Shown: positions 34,295 to 44,807 of the stretch, piece after piece
Layout of the letters: the number at the start of each line of letters is the position of its first letter
Numbering within the stretch: the first letter of the stretch is position 1
Source of the DNA: Lineus longissimus
Lineage: Eukaryota > Nemertea > Pilidiophora > Heteronemertea > Lineidae
Direction of reading: 5' to 3'
DNA: 64,000 nucleotides
NCBI RefSeq assembly: GCF_910592395.1
Contig: NC_088310.1
Span: 8,937,501 to 9,001,500, forward strand
Program-made: the position numbers and the translations under genes
The notes under the pieces: model-generated
The model's database searches: none
Seen by the model: the letters and a program-made list of their open reading frames with translations, nothing else
Told to the model about the DNA's origin: nothing

Positions 34295-35317
34295 CTAACT
34301 CGCCATGTTTGCAATGTTCCCGCGTTCTTCATCATCTGATTTGCGCCCGCAGAATAAACTTTTGACGTCATCCCTAAAGTACTTCAATGTACATAAGTAA
34401 ATGATGAAATTTACTGCATAATCAAAAACGATGAAGTTAGAGATTGCGGTGGACCATTCGCGGAGGTATAGGGGGGAACCTAGAATCAAAAAAAACCAGT
34501 GGAATATAACAAACGGGGCCATTGAAAGGAAATATATCAAAGAAACGAAGAGCAGATTTTTCACCAGTTTTCTTTGTAGTATTTCAGTCTTGGAGTCTTT
34601 AGCAAGGTGCTTAATATTGCTTGTTTGAGAAAATCGAGCAACAATCAGGGTGTTAATGATGACGACAATGCAGACAGGAGCAACCATATTGGTGTTTAGT
34701 AGCCACACACCAAAAGACTCAAATATCCAGGTTGGGAGAATGCCCTGCTCTTTTGAACATAACCGCCTGGTAACGCCTTGGATTTGTACTGTGGATGACA
34801 CATAAGTCAAAAACGCTGGACAGTAGAACGTAAAAGAGATTAAGAGAAGGACAACGAGAATGATATTCCGCCGTCGACCGGTGAAGAGGCTTGCCACCTT
34901 TAGAGGAAACCAAACCGCCACACAGCGTTCTATACTGTAAGCGATGATGATGTACGCCGACATAAACACAAAACAATTCCAAACGAAGATTCGGAGTTGA
35001 CAACCAATATCTGTTGCGCCAGACGGGATGTTAATTTCTCCGTTTGAGACGTAATATAAACCATTATGAAGCCAGGTCTGAAAACTCATGACCAGGTTCC
35101 CGGTATCTGACACAGCCAACGACACTAGGTACACACTTGCAGCCGTGTTCCTCCTTCTTTGCCTTACGAAAATAATAATGGAGAGCATATTGCCGACGAA
35201 CCCAAAGATTATGACCACCAACATTAAGTAAGCTCCAAAAAACTTGTTGAGGAGTCCCAGAAACGATGGCGCGCTCGCCGACCCCTCAGGTTCGGTCGAG
35301 GTTGGAAAAATGTTCAT
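34295..35317 (-). CDS. GPCR-8: rhodopsin-like GPCR, subfamily B, intact
   Basis: 340 aa with the full set of class A landmarks and the ERC and NFIIY variants; the usual WYPLK after ERC is WFPLK. The loop 3 region reads HWFFLILGSPLYL, unlike the WIDLTRGAP of GPCR-6, -7 and -10 and partly like GPCR-1 (FLIAGSPIYL), so either this contact surface diverged or a short tract was exchanged with an A-type gene. It ends GNIANMAS. TATA box 49 bp upstream. Confidence 0.92.
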   Translation of the reverse strand: MNIFPTSTEPEGSASAPSFLGLLNKFFGAYLMLVVIIFGFVGNMLSIIIFVRQRRRNTAASVYLVSLAVSDTGNLVMSFQTWLHNGLYYVSNGEINIPSGATDIGCQLRIFVWNCFVFMSAYIIIAYSIERCVAVWFPLKVASLFTGRRRNIILVVLLLISFTFYCPAFLTYVSSTVQIQGVTRRLCSKEQGILPTWIFESFGVWLLNTNMVAPVCIVVIINTLIVARFSQTSNIKHLAKDSKTEILQRKLVKNLLFVSLIYFLSMAPFVIFHWFFLILGSPLYLREWSTAISNFIVFDYAVNFIIYLCTLKYFRDDVKSLFCGRKSDDEERGNIANMAS

Positions 35318-35365
35318 CGTACTTTTGTTGCTGTAACAAAATTACTTGCGAAGTTTTGAACCAGG

Positions 35366-35371
35366 TTTATA
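35366..35371 (-). promoter_or_regulatory. TATA box of GPCR-8
   Basis: TATAAA on the minus strand, 49 bp upstream of the ATG. Confidence 0.5.
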
Positions 35372-36872
35372 TTCATCTTTAGGTTTTTGACATATGAAAA
35401 CTATGTCTACGTAACGCGAGTCCCAAAAGTATTTTTCTACCCTGTACAAGTGTCAATTTTCTCCAATGCACCTACCTGCCCAATTATTTACTTCCTCTTA
35501 ATCTGTTTAAAAACTCAAGCTCTTATACTTGAATTGGTAAAAACGTGATATGCGCTTTTTAACAAATACTCTTGTGTGTTATACTTTAAAAACCTAAAGG
35601 TCGACAGATGCCGAGGACAACAAGACTTTCCACTCTTGACGAACAAAATAATCGACCAAGGAAAACACAGATTCTGAAGTACACACAGTTTTCAAAGGAT
35701 AGAACGGTGCTCCTCATGACGGAGACGAAAACACACGCACTCATCCTGGACACTGCATATAAAGAACCCACTCAACACGGCCCAAGCGAAGTCTGATCCA
35801 ATACGTTCTTTCAATTTGACCTTTAACTAGGCGAGCCTACTCCTTCGTATCACCTTGCTCTAACATTTGTTCCCAGTGATCCGGCGAATGGGCACTGCAC
35901 AATATGGGGTCATCTGTATGTACCTGTAGTGCTGATGCAATGAACTACATGCACAACAAGGACTCCATTGTCAGGCAAATGGATTCGTCCATCTGGTGTT
36001 GCGCCTGAGCTTGGTTATGGAAGCGAAAGGTGGCTGCCAGGTGTCGAAGATGTTGTTCGCATTGCTTTACGTTGAAAGAACCACAGAAGGGTCTTAGGCG
36101 TCCACATACGAAAAGGTCTTAGACAGAAGTTTGCCTGACTGCACAATTATCGTGACGATACAAGCCGAATCGTCCGTTTATCTTCCTAGCTTTCCGTTTC
36201 ATGAGAATCAGTGTCTGGCAAGTTGCCGATTATGATCGAATACGTTGTTTACGATGTGGCTTTTCGATTCCTCGATGCAGTCTCCTATATGATCTAAGTG
36301 TACCAACCATTCATAAGTCATGTAGGCACTCGTTTAGAACTCGTCAACTAAACACTTCCACCAACGCGTTTCTTGCCTTCCATATATTTTCGATGAGTCT
36401 CAGAAACGGGCAGTACTTATAATGCCCCAACTCGAACCTGGCAATGAAACGCCTTGGTCTTTCGATAAGTCTACAGCGCGATGCTTTGATACTAAAGTTC
36501 CACCAGTAAATCAATGCTAGCTTTTATCTTTTTCTTCCAGTTACATGTACGTGAACAAATAGACCCGGACAAAAGATTCAAAGAAAACCTGACTTTCATG
36601 ATAAAATTACTTCGCTTGATCGGCGGTGTAATTCGAAACTATCGAAACGACACAGGAAAGCACCGCTACCACTACATTGGGCATTCTTAAGTTGTTGATT
36701 CTGAACGACTTGACCTTAACACACTTTTAAATCGCAGTTTCATAATTGAAATCTTCATGTTAAATTAACTCTAACTTGCACAAAATTTTTAACGCCATTC
36801 TTAAATGCCGATTCCACTACGTATTGTTCTGAAGTCCCTGGATCTTGTTCAGTCGGATTATGATCAACTTAA
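35372..36872. repeat. array-unit spacer upstream of GPCR-8
   Basis: Standard upstream landmarks, then at about 36650 a switch to the GPCR-5-type downstream flank (atcgcagtttcataattgaa near 36732), matching 21000-21150. No gene. Confidence 0.6.
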
Positions 36873-38231
36873 TATTATCAGTGCAGTGCCCTAGTAAGCG
36901 CGCAGCGCCTTTAGGTTGGGGGGAAACCCCCCAAACCCCCTGGTTTGGACCCTGCTATAGTTCCTTCCGCCAATTTTTTGTTTTGATAGACATTTTTCTC
37001 CGTGTATCGCAGTATTAGCAGTAACTCAACTCCATCGTCATAATAGCCGGCAAAGAAATGGAAAATGTCCCCCCCCCCGAAAGGTGTCCAGACTATTCTG
37101 GGACTCTGGCAGATTCTAATGTAAAGTGCAAGCTCTATTGAACTCGCGCAACTGTCGCCATGGAGAGCCCCTCCCCCCCCCCCCCCCCCCAACCCCCGTC
37201 CTTCTGACATGTTTTAGCCAGTGCATTGGGGGGAAGGCCCCTCAAACCCCCTATTGGCCTCTCAATAAGTCCTTTCGAGCTGCTTACCCTGGGACGCTCG
37301 AGTGGAACCCCCAAACCTTCATGATGGTGCAGTCCTTTGACACGTTTAACCCAGAGCGAGGAAGAGGTACTCCTTTGATGGTACCCTAACTGCAACCCTC
37401 AACCATCATTACCCTTCCTTTTCACTGGCATGATATTGGCAAGACTCCCAAGAGGTCGTACTGGTGGCTTCCTTGAGACAATTGCTTGTGGTCGTACCTG
37501 GGCAACCAATTCAAGGGGTCAGGGATCAGGTTTTTCCCCCACCAACATGTTGCCGAATGGTTAATGCATAAAAAATTGGTTGGAAAGGGTTTTTGCAGGC
37601 CAAGAGACTTGAAGACACTTGACTCTTGAGGAACACCAGACTGATGAACAAAGAACCTGAAGAACATAGAACCCTCTTCATACTACCTGGGAGCATAAAA
37701 AGCCTGCTAGCGAATATTGATTATTCTTTAGAAAAAACCAGAAGATCTGCAAAACCAATGGTACCCCATAACAACATACATTCCTCCTTAAGGTGTCTTC
37801 GGATTCCAGCACGGCCCATGTGGAATTCGTTCAAAAGGTTTATTGAAATCTCAAAATAAAATATTTTTTCTCGAACGCCTGCCCGTCTTTTGCTTCATTA
37901 TTTCGGGATTATATCCATTTTAAGCATCTTTTGGATATTATCACTAAAGTATCAAAAATCAAAACACATATGTCGGGGGGCAAACCCCCAGAAATTGAAG
38001 TTTGATTAAAAAACAGTGAGAATAATCGTGTGGTTCTCTCTCGGAGCTCAGAATAGTCGAGTTGCTTCATTCGCGCGTTTATCTCTTCTGGCGGCCATTT
38101 TAAGTCAAATTTAAGCCATTTGAAACGAATCCATGGACTTGAGAAACATTGTTTACATTGGATACGTCGTATGCACGTTAACCATAGTAGCGCTTCGCAG
38201 AAAAGCCTTCGGCTTTTCTGCTGCGCGCTTA
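36873..38231. mobile_element. 1.36-kb insert with short inverted ends, unclassified
   Basis: Splits a flank that is continuous near 21140-21160. Near its ends are inverted AAGCGCGCAGC (36896-36906) and GCTGCGCGCTT (38220-38230). The interior has C-rich and G-rich runs, including a long poly-C near 37166-37190, and repeated motifs of the type ggggggaaaccccccaaacc. Short frames lack motifs. Likely a non-autonomous DNA element; superfamily not recognised. Confidence 0.5.
38198..38220. other. perfect hairpin at right end of insert
   Basis: CAGAAAAGCC, loop TTC, GGCTTTTCTG: a 10-bp perfect stem just inside the right inverted end. Confidence 0.7.
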
Positions 38232-38512
38232 TAACACTAAGTTGATATTTATAGTACCTGTGTTAAATAAAATTCGCAAATTTGAGTTAATTTTGGTGAA
38301 ATTTCTACAACATATCAGCTGCTAATACAGGACTTCGACATAGCTGATGCCCTTTTTTTCTTATACGATATAGCTTATATTATAATATATAATTTAATTA
38401 TATCATTGATTGTCAGTTTAGTATTTCGTTTTGACGTTAATCTTTCAAAATTAAGTACAGCCAGCTTCGACACGACTATGAACGTTGGCAATTCTTTATC
38501 ATCTCACCATTG

Positions 38513-39514
38513 TTAGGTCCCGCGTTCTTCATCATCTGATTTGCGTCCGCAGAATAAACTTTTGACGTCATCCCTAAAGTACTTCAATGTACATAAGTAG
38601 ATGATGAAATTTACTGCATAATTAAAAACGATGAAATTAGAGATTGCATTTGACCCGCGGAGGTATATCGGGGCACCTGTAAACAAATAAACACAGAGGA
38701 ATAAAACGTACGGAGCCATTAAAAGGAAATATATCAAAGAAACAATGAACAGATTTTTGACTAGTTTTCTCTGCAGTATTTCCGTCTTGGAATCTTTAGC
38801 AAAGTGCTTATTATTGTCTGCTCGGAAAACTCCAGCTACAATCAGGGTGTTGATGATGAACACGATACAGACAGGAGCAACCATATTGGTGCTGAATAGC
38901 CAGACATCAAATGCCTCTAATATCCAGGTTGGAAGAATGCCCTGCTCTTGCATACACAGCCGCCTGGTAACGCCTTGGATTTGTACCGCGGACGACACAT
39001 AAGTCAAAAACGCTGGACAGTAAAACGTTAAAGAGATTAAGAGAAGGACAACGAGAATGATATTCCGCCGTCGACTGGTGAAGAGGCTTGTCACCTTTAG
39101 AGGATACCAAAGCGCCACACAGCGTTCATTACTGTAAGCAATGATGATGTACGCCGACATAAACACAAAACAATTCCAAACGAAGATTCGGAGTTGACAA
39201 CCAATGTCTGTGGCGCCAGACGGGATGTTAATTTCTTCGTTTGTGACGTAAAATAAACCATTATGAAGCCATGTCTGAAAACCCATGACCAGGTTCCCGG
39301 TATCTGACACAGCCAACGACACTAGGTACACGCTTGCAGCCGTGTTCCTCCTTCTTTGCCTGACGAAAATAATGACAGAGAACATGTTGCCGACGAACCC
39401 AAAGATAATGACCACCAACATTAAGTAAGCCCCAAAAAAGTTGTTGAGGAGTCCCAGAAACGATGGTGCGCTCACCGACCCCTCAACTTCGGTCGAGGTT
39501 TGAAGAAGGTTCAT
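38513..39514 (-). CDS. GPCR-9: rhodopsin-like GPCR, B/A mosaic, open
   Basis: 333 aa. The N-terminal half is B-type (MNLLQTSTEVEGSVSAPSF, VSSAVQIQGV). From about residue 186 it matches GPCR-5 nearly exactly (CMQEQGILPTW, LEAFDVWLFSTN, FLCVYLFTGAPIYL), then returns to B-type at KSLFCGRKSDDEE and ends with the A-type RGT. This pattern indicates gene conversion or unequal crossover. Oddities: SNERC instead of SIERC, VALW for VAVW, a missing Trp in YLRGSNAIS through a 3-bp deletion, and MGFQ for MSFQ. Core motifs including D71, both prolines and NFIIY remain. A TATA box is present. Confidence 0.88.
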   Translation of the reverse strand: MNLLQTSTEVEGSVSAPSFLGLLNNFFGAYLMLVVIIFGFVGNMFSVIIFVRQRRRNTAASVYLVSLAVSDTGNLVMGFQTWLHNGLFYVTNEEINIPSGATDIGCQLRIFVWNCFVFMSAYIIIAYSNERCVALWYPLKVTSLFTSRRRNIILVVLLLISLTFYCPAFLTYVSSAVQIQGVTRRLCMQEQGILPTWILEAFDVWLFSTNMVAPVCIVFIINTLIVAGVFRADNNKHFAKDSKTEILQRKLVKNLFIVSLIYFLLMAPYVLFLCVYLFTGAPIYLRGSNAISNFIVFNYAVNFIIYLCTLKYFRDDVKSLFCGRKSDDEERGT

Positions 39515-39562
39515 CGTACTTTTGCTGCTGTAAATAAATTATTTGCGAAGTTTTGAACCAGG

Positions 39563-39568
39563 TTTATA
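39563..39568 (-). promoter_or_regulatory. TATA box of GPCR-9
   Basis: TATAAA on the minus strand, 49 bp upstream of the ATG, in the variant context AACTATAAACC shared with GPCR-2, which agrees with the B-type origin of this 5' end. Confidence 0.5.
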
Positions 39569-41395
39569 GTTATCTTTATGCTTTTGATATATGAAAACTA
39601 TGTCTATGTAACACGAGTCTCAAAAGTATTTTTCTGATATTAGATCACTACCCGTAACAAGTTCCAATTTTTCCCAAAGTACCTACCTGCTCAATTATTT
39701 ACTTGTTCTTAATCTGTCGTAAAACTCAATGCACTTGAATTAGTCAAAACGTGATGCGCGCTTTTTAACAAATACTCTTGTGTGTTATACTTTAAAAACC
39801 TGAAGGTCGACAGATGGCGAGGACAACAAGACTTCCTCCTCTTGACGAATGAAATAACCGGCCTCAGTGAGAAACAAAGAAAACACAGATTCTGAAGTAC
39901 AAACAGTGTTCCAAGGATAGAATGGTGCTCCTCATGACGGAGACGAAAACATACGCACTCATCTTGGACACTGCATATAAAGAACCCTCTCAACACGGCC
40001 CGAGCGAACTCTCTGATCCAATACGTTCTTTCAATTTGACCTTTAACTGGGCGAGCCTACTCCTTCGTATTACCTTGCTCTAACATTCGTTTCCAGCGAT
40101 CAGGCGAATGGGCACTGCACAATATGGAGTCATCTGTATGTACCTGTGGTGCTGATGCAATGAACTACATGCACAACTAGGACTCCCTTGTCAGGCAAAT
40201 AGATTTGTTCCTCTAGTGTTGCGCCTAAGCTTGTTTATGGTCGCGAAAGGTGGCTGCCAGGTGTCGAAGATGTTGTTCGCATTGCTTTACGTTGGGAGAA
40301 ACACAGAAGGGTCTTAGGTGTCCACATACGAAAAGGTCTTAGACACAAATTTGCCTGACTGCACAATTATCGTGACGGTAGAAGCTGAATCGTCCGTTTG
40401 TCTTCCTAGCTTTCCGTTTCTTTAGATTGAGTGTCTGGCAAGTTGCCGATTAAGATGGAATACGTTGTTTACAATGTGGCTTTGGGATTCCTCAATGCAG
40501 TCCCCTATATGACGTGAGTGTACCAACCACTCATAAGTCATGAAGCCACTCGTTTTAGACCTGTCTACTCAACACCTCCACCAACGCGTTTCTTGACTTC
40601 CATATTTTATATTTTTGATGAGTCGCAAATCGGGCGGTACTTGTAATTCTCTCACTCGAACCTCCTGAAATGAAATGGGCAATGAGACGCCGTGGTCTTT
40701 CAACAAGTTGCGATGCAATGCTTTGAAAATCAAGTTTCAATTGTAAACCAATGCTAGCGTTTATCTTTTTCTTTATTAAGTTGCATGAACCAATATAATA
40801 AAGACTCAGTGAAAACCTAACTTCCATGATCGATATTACTTCGCGTTATCGGCGGTGTAATTCGAAACTATCGAAACGACCCGGGAACACAAAATCTGCT
40901 GCTATGACATGAAAAGTGTGGGATTTCATCGTCTAGCCGTTGGAATGAAGTGCATAGTTTAATTCGTGTATACGTTTTATTGTGTAAGATGGGCAGATGT
41001 GCGATTCAAATTCTATACATTTTTAAAATGTTAAGAATAAAAGGTTAGGGAAAAGGATGATACCATTGCGAGACTTCGTTGGTTCTTCTGTCAAAATGGG
41101 TATATGATGACAGAAAGAAACAACAGGGGTATTTCAATGATAAAATACACCGACCTGGCGTACCCGTCCGACATGACAAAAAACAGAATGCACCCGTGCG
41201 TTTTCTGCGTAACGCATACGTTCGTGGACAAACGGAGTTCACGTAGGCGTTTCGCGGTAGGGTGCAAAAACAGAGTAGCGTCAGTGGATCTGGTTAACGT
41301 GCAACTATTTTTATGTGAATTCTTTTATTTTGAGACGTGATCACCGAATTTGTTAACCAAGCAGACTGGCAACTATTTCAAACGAGCACTCCGCA
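39569..41395. repeat. array-unit spacer upstream of GPCR-9
   Basis: Standard upstream landmarks followed by the B-type flank. About 0.75 kb is deleted at about 41212 (gttttctgcgta joined to acgcatacgttcg) compared with 28735-29500. It continues to about 41390, where the next insertion begins. No gene. Confidence 0.55.
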
Positions 41396-42066
41396 ACTCT
41401 GAACTCGAACCCAAAGACTAAACCAACTAAGATATATATTTACATTATTTATTATCCACGTCACTCAAACTTCTTATCTACAACCGACACTGAAACATTA
41501 CAAAATAAGGTGCGCAACAAAGTGTCAACAAGAGTTGATATAAAAGAATCTTACCATACTATAAGGTCAAGGGTGAAGTCAATTAAAATGCTTTGGCGCT
41601 TTTCAAGAGAATGTCTTGTTTAGCTACAGAGTGTGAAGGATGGTTTTCTGGATCTGCCAGGACTTACTTGAAACATCTTTTAAGATGTTTCAAGTAAGTC
41701 CTCATCATTCATACGTAATTACACACACCCCTAATGGGTAAATAGCCTAATCCAAATATCAGACTCCGAGCCAACTATCACTCAGTAATTAAAGAAACAA
41801 CCAATCAGCATACAGCTGTATTAATACAAGATTATCAGACAGGGCCTAGGACAGGGGCCTAGTAACCAGCTGCTAATCAGGAAGATCATAAAAGGGGGTC
41901 AAACAGCTTAAGAGATAAAGATTATGAAATAATGAAAAGGAGCAATTAAGAAGGAAGGTGTTGAAACTTATAACGGTTAACGATCCTGGGTGTCTGGGTT
42001 CACCAGGGCTAGAGAGAAACACAGAAATAATAATTACAGATATAGTAAGCAATTCCTAATATTGTC
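41396..42066. mobile_element. 0.67-kb insertion of unknown type
   Basis: Sister units read aacactcggccatatctcttcttg continuously; here that is split. The insert is AT-rich, lacks long open frames and holds a 44-bp near-perfect palindrome (41659-41702). Read on the minus strand it begins TGTGACAATATTAGG, reminiscent of an LTR start, but no matching LTR end or second LTR was seen. Confidence 0.45.
41659..41702. repeat. 44-bp palindrome
   Basis: Perfect 21-bp arms (AGGACTTACTTGAAACATCTT and its reverse complement) around a central TT. It would extrude as a long hairpin. Confidence 0.9.
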
Positions 42067-42232
42067 ACACTCTTCTTGTTACGCTTGTTTGGTAACTCGT
42101 GAATATCCATCTACATTAGTTATTCAAAATATTGGTGCATACAAGTACATGTACATGAAAGTATTTTCTTATAAGATAAGACATATAGATTTGCGGTAAC
42201 TTCTTTGTAAATTTCTGCTATACATAAGCATC

Positions 42233-43531
42233 GCTGAAAGGGTGGATGTCGTCCTGGGTGCCGACAAATGGTACCCAGGTTCGAGATCGACTGGACAATA
42301 AGCACCCTGGGTGCCATTACACTAGACAAATAGCACCAAGCTTCTTCTTCTACACTTTTTCTATACGTACAACCGAGGTTGGCCCCACGCTCACGGAGGT
42401 CACGTGTCACGATAACCATCATTTGGCAAGATGGCGACCGTCCCTGTTTCCAACCGCGCTCTAAAAAAAACATTTCTTTCATCTCTTTTTTCATTCTCTG
42501 AATATATCCCTCCTACATATCTTTTCTGAATAAATCATCCGAAATGTGCCTTCAAAGGCCTATAGGCCTAAGGTCTCACTAGCCAGTGCAATGGCCGGGC
42601 CTACCTGGCTCCACAAATGGCGCGACGTCATTTCATGCATACCCCTGTTCAAGTGGCTGTCGACCTTGCAGTATATCACTCTCACACATAAACCTATACA
42701 TTTCTGAATAGCTTGTCGCTTCTAAAATACATCTGGCCAGCTTTCATTGTTATCAAGTAATTCAGTCATGAGAACATGGGGGCAGCACAATACATGAGAC
42801 ACCCTGTACATCGATGAAAATTTTGAAAATTTCACCTTGCCGCCTTACAACTTGACGATTAACATGGATGGTGAAATAATATTTTTATAAACTTCTACTT
42901 ATCACCTTGAGAAAGCAAAATAATAACAATTTTAAATTTTGATACCAAAATAGGGTGTCGTTGCGGCTTTTCTTTGAGCATTTTGACCGCGAAGTCTCAC
43001 CTTGAGAACATGTGCACTCTGACAGGAACCAGTTCATGTCAACATCCGATTGAGCTATACATAGCATGCGAGGCCTGGTCACTGCGGACGTGCACAGAAG
43101 AAGCTGATATTTTCCTCAAATAATCGTCAGAGCTACCTCTTCACAAAATACCCAGGACACCGACATTTGAACATGCAGCAATAGCGATATGATAGGCTTA
43201 TCTGTATCCATGGTAATCGCCTGAGATTGAAGAACTTTTTTTTTAAGGGGGACCAATGTTGACCTGATCACCACTGGCTAGTGAGACCTAAACGCGTTTT
43301 TTTTTCTGTTTATCTGTTCTTTTTATTTCGCGCACTGCTAATGCCGCAAGTACCACGGCGCGAGATAAAACGAGATTGCAAGAAACGTCCCCGTCCCTAA
43401 GATCCGTAAACCAGGGAAAAATAAGCTGGGTGCTGTTTGTCTAGTGTATGGCACCCAGGGTGCTTAGTGTCCAGTCGATCTCGAACCTGGGTACCATTTG
43501 TCGGCACCAAGACGACATCCACCCTTTCAGC
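42233..43531. mobile_element. 1.3-kb transposon with about 105-bp inverted ends
   Basis: Left end 42233 to about 42340 and right end about 43427-43531 are reverse complements with few differences; they start GCTGAAAGGGTGGATGTCGT and its inverse, and include aatggtacccaggttcgaga. The flanking unit (taagcatc left, agcatccatcagagg right) suggests a duplication of agcatc at the target. It lies where other units read gagcatccatcagagg without a break. The interior is largely the nested 719-bp element at 42571-43289 plus C/T-rich sequence. No transposase recognised. Confidence 0.75.
42571..43289. mobile_element. 719-bp nested element, same family as 5634-5948
   Basis: Begins AGGTCTCACTAGCCAGTG and ends CACTGGCTAGTGAGACCT, an 18-bp perfect inverted repeat. 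It shares internal blocks with the 315-bp relative (gcgacgtcatttcatgca, tacatttctgaatagcttgt, gagacaccctgta). About 400 bp of extra interior distinguishes it from the shorter copy. Confidence 0.7.
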
Positions 43532-43730
43532 ATCAGCATCCATCAGAGGATTTCGACATATGCAGGCTGATGCCCTCATTTTTATACGTTAACGTTTATA
43601 TCATAACAGATAACCAAATCATATTATTGGTTCTCAGATTGGTATTTTGTTTTGACATTAATTTATCAAAATGAGGAAAAGCCTACTTCAACGTCTCTAT
43701 TAATGTTGGCAACTCTTCATTTCGAAATAT

Positions 43731-44753
43731 CTAACTCGCCATGTTTGCAATGTTCCCGCGTTCTTCATCATCTGATTTGCATCCGCGGAATAAACTTTTG
43801 ACGTCATCCCTAAAGTACTTCAATGTACATAAGTAGATGATGAAATTGACTGCATAATTAAAAACGATGAAGTTAGAGATTGCGATTGACAATTCGAGGA
43901 GGTATATGGGGGCTCCTCTGGTCAAATCAATCCAGTAGAATATAACAAACGGGGCCATTGAAAGGATATATATCAAAGAGACAATGAGCAGATTTTTCAC
44001 CAGTTTTCTCTGCAGTATTTCAGTCTTAGAGTCTTTAGTAAAGTATTCGATATTGCTTGTTCGAAAAAATCCAACAACAATCAGAGAGTTGATGATGAAG
44101 ACGATGCAGACAGGAGCAACCATATTGGTGTTTAGTAGCCAGACACCAAAAGACTCAAATATCCAGGTTTGGAGAATGCCCTGCTCTTTTAAACATAACC
44201 GCCGGGTAACACCTTGGATTTGTACCGCGGACGACACATAAGTCAAAAACGCTGGACAGTAAAACGTAAAAGAGATTAATAGAAGGACAACGAGAATGAT
44301 ATTCCGCCGTCGACTGGTGAAGAGGCTTGCCACCTTCAGAGGATACCAAACCGCTACACAGCGTTCTATACTGTAAGCAATGATGATGTACGCCGACATA
44401 AACACAAAACAATTCCAGACGAAGATTCGGAGCTGACAACCAATATCTGTGGCGCCAGACGCGATGTTGATTTCTCCGTTTGTGACGTAAAATAAACCAT
44501 TATGAAGCCAGGTCTGGAAACTCATGACCAGGTTCCCGGTATCTGACACAGCCAACGACACTAGGTACACGCTTGCAGCCGTGTTCCTCCTTCTTTGCCT
44601 AACGAAAATAATAATGGAGAACATGTTGCCGACGAACCCAAAGATTATGACCACCAACATCAAGTAAGCCCCAAAAAACTTGTTGAGGAGTCCCAGAAAC
44701 GATGGTGCGCTCGCCGACCCCTCAACTTCGGTCGAGGTTGGAAAAAGGTTCAT
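43731..44753 (-). CDS. GPCR-10: rhodopsin-like GPCR, subfamily B, intact
   Basis: 340 aa, near-sister of GPCR-6 along the whole length (MNLFPTSTEVEGSASAPSF, FFRTSNIEYFTKDSK, WIDLTRGAPIYL, GNIANMAS). Small differences: loop 2 RRLCLKEQGILQTW, FLTYVSSAVQ as in GPCR-9, LLEL for LREL before TM7 and FRGCKSDD in the tail where others have a Cys in FCGRKSDD. All class A landmarks plus ERC and NFIIY are present. TATA box 49 bp upstream. The GPCR-9 5' half most resembles this copy and GPCR-6. Confidence 0.93.
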   Translation of the reverse strand: MNLFPTSTEVEGSASAPSFLGLLNKFFGAYLMLVVIIFGFVGNMFSIIIFVRQRRRNTAASVYLVSLAVSDTGNLVMSFQTWLHNGLFYVTNGEINIASGATDIGCQLRIFVWNCFVFMSAYIIIAYSIERCVAVWYPLKVASLFTSRRRNIILVVLLLISFTFYCPAFLTYVSSAVQIQGVTRRLCLKEQGILQTWIFESFGVWLLNTNMVAPVCIVFIINSLIVVGFFRTSNIEYFTKDSKTEILQRKLVKNLLIVSLIYILSMAPFVIFYWIDLTRGAPIYLLELSIAISNFIVFNYAVNFIIYLCTLKYFRDDVKSLFRGCKSDDEERGNIANMAS

Positions 44754-44801
44754 CGTACTTTTGCTGCTGCAACTAAATCATTTGCGAAGTTTTGGACCAG
44801 G

Positions 44802-44807
44802 TTTATA
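44802..44807 (-). promoter_or_regulatory. TATA box of GPCR-10
   Basis: TATAAA on the minus strand, 49 bp upstream of the ATG. Confidence 0.5.

Noticed and set aside
36911-37395. Gly- and Pro-rich frames around the poly-C tract
   Set aside because: Composition is an artefact of homopolymer C/G runs.
41396-41425. Possible tRNA or SINE B-box (ggttcgagttc on the minus strand)
   Set aside because: No A-box at proper distance and no cloverleaf; single short match.
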